64,000 nt of DNA from Oopsacas minuta (Eukaryota; Porifera; Hexactinellida; Lyssacinosida; Leucopsacidae), in the NCBI GenBank assembly GCA_024704765.1, contig JAKMXF010000362.1, positions 1 to 64,000 on the forward strand. Direction: 5' to 3'. Within the stretch, counting starts at the first letter, position 1. Each line of letters starts with the position of its first letter. The notes under the pieces are model-generated. The model made no database searches, had not been told where the DNA came from, and saw nothing but the letters and a program-made list of their open reading frames with translations. Shown piece by piece: positions 56,404-64,000 of this stretch. Made by a program: the position numbers and the translations under genes.

Positions 56404-59035
56404 GTTATTGCCAAGCATTCCCCCTGCATTATGTAATATTAATTAATCCACACATGTGGAGGTTGTAATGTCACAACCTACTGCAGTGCTATTAGCTAGC
56501 GATAAATATTATAATTTTAGCTAAGTTGCATAAATTATTATTGCATAATCTACTCTCAAACAAATAATAAGTTGTTACATTTGAATATTGGATAATTCGC
56601 ATATTTGTAGTAAAGTAGCATAGAAAGTATATATAAGCTAGCAATTATCGCAGAAGTTGAGGTCAGAGTGGCGGACCCATGGAAGGAGTGCCACGAAGGA
56701 TCTTATGTATATTATCTGAATTGACAGCCATTTTGGAACCATAGCAGAGTTTGGTAAGCAAGCATACCTAAAAGGTTCACATATCGTATATCGACATGGA
56801 TCTGAAGTATCATACAGTAGAACTCGGTTAATAATTACTCAGATAAGTCGGATAAGACATGTTTGTTATGGGTTTTGCTCTTTTCATTTGATTTCAATAT
56901 ACATGACTGCACACTGCAAATTATCAATATGAAGGATGGAAACAGTTAGTGCTACTTGCTGATGTGGTTAACAGTAAACAGTAAACAGAAATTATCATTC
57001 ATGAATATAGCTGTCAATTAACAGTTTTGGACATCAATCAGGACTCAATTATATTGGCGAATTCAATTCCTGGTTATGTGTAGCAATCTACAACATTCTT
57101 TCTCTGCAATAATAAAGGGTGTTTCTAAGCTATAAATTCCATAGATGATATTTTGTTTGTAATAAATATATATAACATCTGATATAAATAGAACACATAG
57201 ATAGCTTCACACTGTATATAGGCGTTATATCCATTTTGCTAGTCATGCAGTATTGACTGGGATCAAATTTCTTTTATATTCTAATTTACTAGAATTAGAA
57301 TACAACTTTAAACTAACTCGTGATTGTGCGATATTTCACATTTGGGGGAGGTTTGTTGTTTTCTATGTACATTTCGATTTTTCTTCCGAATTCTTGGATA
57401 TCTGTGTCTAATTTATGGAGAAATAATCTTGAATTCTAGGTTCTGAGGTAATGGAAAATTATTTGGAAAGGGCATAGAATAATCGTGGAAATATACATTA
57501 AAACAAGTTGAGATCTTATACTCGGCTCCCAGCATTATCTTGGACTCCAGGCCCCACAGGCGTCCGTTACGCTACTGACCTCATGCATGTGCATTCACAG
57601 TACTTTTTAATGTCTCGAATGTTTAGTGATTTCTTATTACATTTTGTCGTATAGGAGAGTAAATATGTTAGCTATCAAACGTATAAAATGGGAATGTTTC
57701 AAGTGTTTTTCAACTTATTTTTCAACAATCTCCATAATAAAATGGATTACAACGAGAATAATAATATCGTTACATTCTTGACTACTGGTAAGCACCCTGA
57801 ATTCCATTCCGCAAGAACCCTCTCGAAAGAGAATACAAATGAGAGCTGAAACTTTAATCTTAGTTGTAAACCAAAAGCTGTGCAAAGTAATTTATACTTT
57901 TTATGATTCTTACAATTGATATTAGACATTGTAGATAATTTTGAATCTATAGTTTCTATGAAAAAAGCCAGGCGCTAACTTATGGCAAAACAGAGTCAAA
58001 TGATATAGTTGTTAGTTAAATAATACAATCATCTATTTCGTCTTTGAATATTAATAGGGATAATATACGTAGTTTTATTCTAGAAAAAGACTAAAGGTTC
58101 TACAGCAGTATATTGTATTGACTAATATTTCAACGGCAATTCTATGGCAATTCTATGGCAATTCTATGGCAATTCTACGGCAGTTTATAAAAACTTTACA
58201 AACAACTGTAAAGAAAAACTATAAAAATAACCGTTACTCATGATGGATTAATATAAAATGTTGAAAATGGCATAATTTAGCCATCCATGGTCTGTTGATG
58301 CAAATGATTAAAAACTATCCCTACATATAGGGTGTGTATTATAACAAATGAAATAATACATCCAATATGATTCCAGCAACATGTATGCCCTTCACATTTA
58401 ATACCAATTATAATTATCAATATCAAGGATGGAAACAACTAATTAGTGCTAGCGTGTATGCTGTTAACGGTAAACAGAAAATTATCACACATTAGTAATT
58501 TAGTATAGTAATTATAATTTCTTGTACGTATAACCAGAAAAAAGGTTCCAAGGTTTGTGAATACAATTTATCACCACTCTCTGAAGATTTTGATGAAATT
58601 TAGGTCTCTATTGGCTATGCAACAAATTGGTAGAATAGTTTCCCAAAATCATTCGTATTTCCAAAAATTGTAAAAAATTGATACGAATATGGCAACGAAA
58701 AGAATGGTAAATACGGTAGCTGTTGAATATTTTTAGGGATATTATTACCTATTTACGTTCTATCAACAAGACATTTAGAACTATCAGGAAAAATTTTCGA
58801 ATATTTCAGATAAGAAGAATTATGAATTTTTCGAATATTCATTAATCAATGAATTTAAGCGTATAGAATTTCTAGCTGCGTTAAATATGGAGTACCCATT
58901 GGGCTGAATATTTGTATATGCGATCGAGACTGCACTCAATCCCACATATGAGCGCTCCACAACAATCCAATGGGAAACACACTGGTTCTACCTTGATAGT
59001 CGATATTGTGAGTAATATTTACTTTATACTTTAGC
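56404..59035. other. Right-arm intergenic
   Basis: Mirror of 47532-50209. Includes four 11-bp repeat units at 58136-58180, the mirrored 60-codon ORF (57747-57929), and a CAGTAGAACTCGGTTAATAA pogo-type end at about 56815. No gene recognised. Confidence 0.5.
58136..58180. repeat. 11-bp tandem repeat, four units
   Basis: Mirrors 48392-48476 with half the units; shows the arms are not identical copies of one assembled sequence. Confidence 0.9.
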
Positions 59036-60601
59036 ATGAACGTAAAGAACTCATGGATCACCTTCAGCATTCTGCTAACTATGCTTCTTTTGGACTTAGT
59101 ACTGTTGGCTGGGTACCTGGCTCTAATAGTGCTCTCCTATGACAGAGCTAGAGCAGGTAATCTGGACTACTACTTCTACATACTCGGAGATACTATATTC
59201 ACATTCATATTCGCGTTTATCCTAACTCTCACAGGAATGGTGTTTGTAATCCATGAAAGGTTGGTGGAAGCTCCTAAGAAAGGAACAGAGGAGGTGGTCG
59301 AATTGAAGGATCTAAATTCTCATAAGTATCTGAGTATAGACTTAATCCCAGAGGATACTGTTAGAGAGGGTAGCGAGGATACTGTTAGAGAGGGTTGCGA
59401 GGATATTGCAGCAGTTTCAATTGGTGCAACTAATCCACTTCAAGGGTGTCATGCTAACTTTATCTTACACGACACGCCCTTTTTATCTGACCTACAATTG
59501 GAAAACGCTCCAGTACTTAAACTATCTGGAGAAGCTACTAAACTTAAAACGTGTAGAGTTACTGTCAAGAACAATCCTAACATTGATGTATCTTACAAAC
59601 CGTTCGTTAGCAAACGTTTCGCTCCTCTAACCATTCTCTCCTGTGTTGCTATGTACGTGTCCATTCTTCTAGTACTACTGGGAATAATTTCATTTGCTTG
59701 GGCAATAGTTATAGCCCAATACGATAGAGCAATTCCTTTAAAATTTGGCTGGACATTTGTATTAGTTGACTTCATATGTGGCATCCTAGTTCCCTTCCTG
59801 CTCCTCTGCAGCGTAACTATAGCTAAGGTTGTTCTGTCATACTTCACAGGACAGGAGCTGTCTCTCCGTTCTGCTATCACTCCACTACTAGGTTCTGCAC
59901 ATCTGATCGAGCACTCAGATGGTAGTGTGTATTGGCTTGTGGGAGGTAGATTCAAGTACAATCTGGTGAATAACACCAAACACCCTTGGATAGAATCCAA
60001 TTGCAGTACGTGGGCTTTATGGTTAGTGATATGTATAGCTGTAATGTTTTCATTCTCCCAGTTCATTAATCTGACTGTGATCTCAGAACAGATTTCTTCT
60101 ACTTGTATCCAAGACTTTGATTGTTTCGTAGCTATTGAAGCGTTCTATTTTGAACATATAATATGTCCGGATGGAGCTAACAGTACTTTAGTTGTAACAT
60201 TTCTGAAGAATAATACTGTTTCTATTCTCCCTGAGGACACAGTATTTCATTGTTTTCAGTATTTGGATTTTGCTGTTGATAACAGTTTGTTTTTAGCTCT
60301 CGGCATTTCGTATTCTTTGTATCTATTTGGGATTGCGCTTTTTAACAGAATTTTCAATGCAATTTCTGTTTTAAATCAAATTAAGCAGAGCAGACTCTGG
60401 GCTCTTCCCTTTTTCTTATTGGGGTTGTTTAGTTTCCTATTCGTAGTACTACTCTACTTCTTAACCGGATTACACAGATTATTATTCAATATAATACGTG
60501 TTTTTGTTCTCTTTCAATTGTCTGCTTACTTCATAGTGATAGGAGTATTAGTACTGGTATACTCACATCAAGATAGATCGAGAGAAAAGAAGTACAAATG
60601 A
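59036..60601 (+). CDS. Orphan multipass membrane protein, copy 2
   Basis: 521 aa, identical to the 45966-47531 product, and the antisense translation is identical too, so nucleotide identity is near complete. The ~100 bp upstream of the ATG also match exactly where compared. Helices, the EDTVREG tandem repeat and the glycosylation sites are as in copy 1. Two divergent identical genes in opposite orientation within an inverted repeat keep both promoters on the inner side. Family unrecognised. Confidence 0.65.
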   Translation: MNVKNSWITFSILLTMLLLDLVLLAGYLALIVLSYDRARAGNLDYYFYILGDTIFTFIFAFILTLTGMVFVIHERLVEAPKKGTEEVVELKDLNSHKYLSIDLIPEDTVREGSEDTVREGCEDIAAVSIGATNPLQGCHANFILHDTPFLSDLQLENAPVLKLSGEATKLKTCRVTVKNNPNIDVSYKPFVSKRFAPLTILSCVAMYVSILLVLLGIISFAWAIVIAQYDRAIPLKFGWTFVLVDFICGILVPFLLLCSVTIAKVVLSYFTGQELSLRSAITPLLGSAHLIEHSDGSVYWLVGGRFKYNLVNNTKHPWIESNCSTWALWLVICIAVMFSFSQFINLTVISEQISSTCIQDFDCFVAIEAFYFEHIICPDGANSTLVVTFLKNNTVSILPEDTVFHCFQYLDFAVDNSLFLALGISYSLYLFGIALFNRIFNAISVLNQIKQSRLWALPFFLLGLFSFLFVVLLYFLTGLHRLLFNIIRVFVLFQLSAYFIVIGVLVLVYSHQDRSREKKYK

Positions 60602-60928
60602 AAGTTTGATGGAGTAACATATTACCAGAATTTACTCTACTTTGTGTTATATGTAGTTATCTTGTATCATAATTGTCTATAGTCTACATTTATTATATTT
60701 TCTCTTCGCTAGCTACTGTCAACAGCTCGGAACTTTGTACCACGGATTTCGTATTAAGTGTGAAACAGCTAAATTTGTTTTAATGTTCTTTATCGCTAAA
60801 AGAAAGGGATATAGTCGCCACACAAACACAAAAATAATTTATATGTATGTATGTATATTCCATGAATCGATTCCAAGTTAACACCCTTGTCTAGACTTGG
60901 AGTCCAAGTTTACGCCTTAGACCACTTA

Positions 60929-60955
60929 CGTCTGAGTAAGTGGTCTAGTGCCGCT
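60929..60955. repeat. Short inverted repeat at arm boundary
   Basis: AGACCACTTAC and GTAAGTGGTCT separated by six bases, about 40 bp outside the right arm and overlapping the hAT target site. Confidence 0.75.
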
Positions 60956-61281
60956 GTTCTCAAAGCGTGATCGCCACGTAATTCTTGTGGAGTTGCATAA
61001 AGTTATATTATTGATCCATAATTCATGCGTTAGAAAATACTTATCTATATTTATGACCTAAAACACGTATATGTATTTGTAATAATATACATCATGAATT
61101 TGCATTGCAGTGGTGTTTCACTTATTTGGCCTTTGTTAAAACTTAAGAGGGTGAAAAAAATTGTGAAAACATTTTATTTTCATGAATACAAACCATTTTT
61201 AGCTTATTCGGGTCGCAATATAACTCAATACCAAAATTGTTAGAAATTGGGGTCGCGACAAAGCAAGTTTGAGAACCCCTG
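60951..61281. mobile_element. hAT-type MITE with 8-bp target duplication
   Basis: 331 bp. The right end reads CAAGTTTGAGAACCCCTG (inverted CAGGGGTTCTCAAACTTG), the left end CCGCTGTTCTCAAAGCG. Flanks GTCTAGTG (60943-60950) and GTCTAGTA (61282-61289) agree at 7 of 8, the target size of hAT elements. A GGGGTCGCGAC motif sits near the right end, as in many hAT MITEs. Confidence 0.82.
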
Positions 61282-61302
61282 GTCTAGTACATTTGGCGTC
61301 AG

Positions 61303-61670
61303 TTGCTATTTTGGGTGCTCTGAAGGCGCTTGATATGTGTTTTTGCATATCTCCCGCGAGGGGTGATAGGACTGGGGGTGCAGTAGAACTGTTTGGCGGA
61401 ATTGCTGAGTTATGGGTGTGAATTTCTTTGTGTGTGTGTAGGTTCCTAGGGCTAGGTCCATTATGGGGTACGTAACTACTAAATCGTTGAAGTAGATTGT
61501 AAGGACTTTTCTCAGTGGTATATAGTTAGTGAGAAGGTAAGCAGTGCATAGCCTGGCTAGTTCTGGTGCTAGTGGGAGGCCCATGAGTATTCCTATGTTG
61601 CCCAGGTAGAAGAACTCATCTACATTGGTTGTAAAGTTAAAGTTCCGGACACTTGTAGGATCTTCATCTC
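61303..61670 (-). pseudogene. Reverse-transcriptase fragment
   Basis: Minus-strand open frame entering upstream of the 61584 Met. NFTTNVDEFFYLGNIG leads to LMGLPLAPELARL, like the RT motif (P)MGxPLAPxLAxL, and then IYFNDLVV, at the place of the catalytic F/Y-x-DD box but with Asn for the first Asp. The frame ends after ~35 more residues with no further RT or endonuclease domain. A truncated, inactive retroelement piece; the class cannot be fixed, Penelope-like or non-LTR being possible. Confidence 0.6.
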
Positions 61671-61738
61671 ACGATCAAATTTCGTTCTAGCTTCAAATTT
61701 GAATAATTATAAGCTAATTAAATGTAAAAAACAAGCAA

Positions 61739-62578
61739 CTAAAAGGAGTGTAAACAGTAATGTCCATTTCTAGCTATAAAGAATATAATTCTTAATTCTG
61801 ACATACAAATACCCCATGCATCTTCATACTTATCCATCATTATGGTTTGTGTTAGTTGTCCTGATGGAGAGATTATCTTCACAGCGTGATTGATACTATC
61901 AGTAAGTAGGATATTTCCTAATGGATCCAGACAGAAGAACCATGTATCAAAAACGATACCATGTTTCCCAGTAGAAACACACGAGTTTATCAAGTCTCCA
62001 CATCTCGAATAGAAGTGGATACAATTCGTACTTCGGTCTAATACTATAATACAATCAGGAGTAACCTTTACATCTCCAGTATAAAATAGCTCACCAGCAC
62101 CGAAGCATTTCAGGAATTGGAGGGACTCTGAAAATATGCAGACTCTATTATTGAGACAATCAGCTACATACACATCACCGTTATAATCTACACAGACTCC
62201 ATGTGGATTGGCTAGCTTTCCCTCTTCTTTTACTCTCAATAGCTTGTAATCGCTGAACCGATACAAATTGCTGGGAATTATGTCAGTAACGTAGATATAA
62301 TATTTTGTTACTGCTATACCCCATGGATCACTAAGTATTCCTTGTCCAAAGTTAGTTATGAATATTCCCTCAAAATTTATCACCTGAATACGTCTGTTTC
62401 CCCTATCAACTACATAAATGAACTCATTGAGTTCATCTATAGATATACCTCTAGCATCATATATTTCATTGATAGCTTTACCATGCTTACCGAAATGTAA
62501 CATAGACTGCTCTTTGAGAGCGTATTTTAGTTCACATACTTTCATATTTGCACATTTACGAGGAACTCCTCCTTCCAT
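61739..62578 (-). CDS. NHL-repeat protein
   Basis: 279 aa, single exon. Five or six NHL repeats: IYDARGISIDELNEFIYVVD with NRRIQVI, LSDPWGIAVTKYYIYVTD, LANPHGVCVDYNGDVYVAD with NNRVCIF, YTGDVKVTPDCIIVLDR, FFCLDPLGNILLTDSINHAV. Starts MEGGVPRKCANMKVCE without RING, B-box or long coiled coil. Closely similar in layout to the 33657 gene (final blades FFC(V/L)D...G.(I/L)). Probably a binding scaffold; target unknown. Confidence 0.8.
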   Translation of the reverse strand: MEGGVPRKCANMKVCELKYALKEQSMLHFGKHGKAINEIYDARGISIDELNEFIYVVDRGNRRIQVINFEGIFITNFGQGILSDPWGIAVTKYYIYVTDIIPSNLYRFSDYKLLRVKEEGKLANPHGVCVDYNGDVYVADCLNNRVCIFSESLQFLKCFGAGELFYTGDVKVTPDCIIVLDRSTNCIHFYSRCGDLINSCVSTGKHGIVFDTWFFCLDPLGNILLTDSINHAVKIISPSGQLTQTIMMDKYEDAWGICMSELRIIFFIARNGHYCLHSF

Positions 62579-63571
62579 AAGCAGATTAGTTTCTTATTTG
62601 CACTGTTTAACCTGGTTGATAATACTTCGTCAATATGATATATTCTATTATATATTATTGTAACTTGACCTTGAGAATGCTAACGTACGCCTATGGTTGC
62701 TATCGTAAATAACTCTTGATACAGATATTTCATGCATTATTAAATCTATTTTTAGCCCAACGATTGCTCCCGTGTCTTTTCGAATGTTGAACATATACAA
62801 ATATAATTTAGAAAAATTAAAATTTATCGATTTCCCTGATTTCACAATATACGTATGAGTTCAAGAATCACAAAGAATAATATAGAACAAGCAACATGTT
62901 GAATGGTGGGATACATATCACGATCCCCTCCATCTTATAGTATTGATAGTAACCTATCCTAATGTCAAAATTCTGACTCTTATGCAATTCATCATGTGAG
63001 TATTACGTCATCACGAATATACTATACATAGATGGCAAACTGGCGTCCAAAGGATTAAAGGAACCCGCTCCATTTATGAGGGACTGCACTCATATTTAAT
63101 TGCAAACAAATTACAAATTTCATCGTTATTCTGCATAAAATTCAGTTTTCTCGCTATTTAAAGTGGATGCTGGGACACTCTTGTATAATTAACAATTTAA
63201 CGAATGGCTTGAGGTTGCACATTTAACTGAATTTACAATGGTTAAATTCAATCCTGATTACTTAAATACGAATCTAATGTATATCTGAAATAATGAAAAG
63301 AAGCGCGATTGGAGTGCGGTCCATTTTTCCTGGGAGCAGGAGCCGGGGTCCACTCCTTTTCTTGAGTTAGGGGTGTAGGTACGTGGGACTCGGAGCGAGA
63401 GCGCGCTCCAAAATTGAGGGCCGCTTTAAATGCTCTGCTGGCGTCTCACCAAGTCGTTTGGCAGTCACATTATTGTACTTTCGAAATAATGAGTTTGAAC
63501 GTGATTTAGAGTCTTGCAAGGAAACTTATTGGAAACACTCCAAAAGGTTGTCAAAATACTTATCTCGCATT
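62579..63571. other. Intergenic NHL-TRAF-like
   Basis: AT-rich except 63300-63425, which is GC-rich with TGGAGTGCGGTCC and an inverted-like GAGAGCGCGCTCCA, perhaps a repeat end. No gene seen. Confidence 0.45.
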
Positions 63572-64000
63572 ATGGATAGACAGTCACTGAATAGATCCAC
63601 ACAAACTATCGACCTACCAGAAGAGCTAATATTTGTCAAATATAAGTATAGAAGAGGTCCTTATCTGGTCAGTTATAGAGGGTATGAGTATTCGTTACTT
63701 CGTAAGGAACTTAATGTAAGAGAGAAGCGATTGTTATTGTGCTATATTTGTAAAGGAGTAATGTTTGAAGCTAGTATGAATAAAGAAAGTAGGTTTGTGT
63801 GTAGTTCGTGTGCAACTGATGGAGGTAGCGCTTCACCAGTAGAGCCAATTAGAGAGGCTATCTCTGAACTCAGTGCTCGTTGTCCATTAAATATTCGTGG
63901 TTGTGAGTGGGTAGGTACTATAGCTATATTGAAGACTCATATCGAGAAGTGTGATTATCTGTTTACAGAATGTCCTTTAGAATGTGGTAATTCAATGTTA
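63572..64000 (+). CDS. TRAF-type zinc-finger protein, 5' part (runs off right edge)
   Basis: 143 codons open to the edge. A degenerate Cys-rich, RING-like start (LCYICKGVMF, then FVCSSCA) is followed by a TRAF-type zinc finger: LSARCPLNIRGCEWVGT, LKTHIEKCDY, FTECPLECGN (C-x-C/H-x-C spacing). TRAF-like proteins with this order often act as ubiquitin ligases or adaptors in receptor signalling. The RING part lacks the full Cys/His set, so E3 activity is doubtful. The C-terminal domain (MATH or other) lies outside the window. Confidence 0.8.
   Translation, partial: MDRQSLNRSTQTIDLPEELIFVKYKYRRGPYLVSYRGYEYSLLRKELNVREKRLLLCYICKGVMFEASMNKESRFVCSSCATDGGSASPVEPIREAISELSARCPLNIRGCEWVGTIAILKTHIEKCDYLFTECPLECGNSML

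Larger units (their letters stand above)
55641..60889. repeat. Large inverted duplication, right arm
   Basis: About 5.25 kb, reverse complement of 45678-50956. It contains the second copies of the Maf-like gene (56023-56403) and the membrane protein (59036-60601). The outer end lies about 60 bp from a hAT-type MITE (60951-61281). Confidence 0.93.

Noticed and set aside
45678-60889. Inverted duplication as an assembly artefact
   Set aside because: The arms differ in VNTR copy number, a 16-bp indel, two codons of the Maf-like gene and many inner substitutions, so they are not one sequence placed twice. Mis-joined haplotypes remain possible and need long reads.

Overview
The window is AT-rich nuclear DNA from an early-branching animal. 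Spliced genes with GT-AG introns, TATA-box promoters and animal-type genes (STIL, ABI, CFAP251, VCPKMT, FDX2, RPA2) exclude a prokaryote. Compact genes, single-exon NHL-repeat and TRAF-type zinc-finger proteins, and many short DNA-transposon derivatives suggest a sponge, perhaps a glass sponge of the Oopsacas type. That species-level guess is inference and was not tested by any search.

Layout. 1-4.8 kb: cluster of four intronless genes for ~103-residue Maf/bZIP-like proteins, one cut by the window edge and one with an internal stop. 4.8-8.3 kb: gene-poor repeats. 8.3-28.8 kb: a minus-strand run of VCPKMT (METTL21D-type methyltransferase), ABI (WAVE complex), RPA2, STIL (four exons rebuilt here, 738 aa), a UBE2Q-like E2 lacking its catalytic Cys, a 17-bp minisatellite split by a dead maT (DD37D) transposon, ferredoxin FDX2 and an orphan multipass membrane protein. 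30.3-31.8 kb: VWA-domain protein. 33.7-34.6 kb: NHL-repeat protein (+). 35.9-45.3 kb: CFAP251/WDR66 (+), eight exons rebuilt here, 920 aa, with a decayed NHL gene on the opposite strand inside intron 6. 45.7-60.9 kb: a large inverted duplication (two ~5.25-kb arms, ~4.7-kb spacer). Each arm holds a 521-aa orphan membrane protein and a 126-aa Maf-like protein; the spacer holds a third Maf-like gene. 61-64 kb: hAT-type MITE, reverse-transcriptase remnant, NHL-repeat protein (-) and the 5' part of a TRAF-type zinc-finger gene running off the right edge.

The most unusual content is the set of seven tiny Maf-like genes in two divergent groups. They keep the extended-homology region and leucine zipper, but the invariant DNA-contact Asn is replaced by Met or Asp in all readable copies except the two in the inverted repeat. 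Each complete copy has a TATA-like box 50-64 bp before its ATG. They could be a lineage-specific family of dimerising regulators, some of which may no longer bind DNA normally. The inverted repeat is itself notable: its outer part around the membrane-protein gene is essentially identical between arms, while the inner part has clearly diverged, the pattern expected from arm-to-arm gene conversion.

Housekeeping genes show no operon logic. STIL (centriole assembly) and CFAP251 (motile-cilium radial spoke) both serve cilia and centrioles, but neighbourhood alone does not link them.
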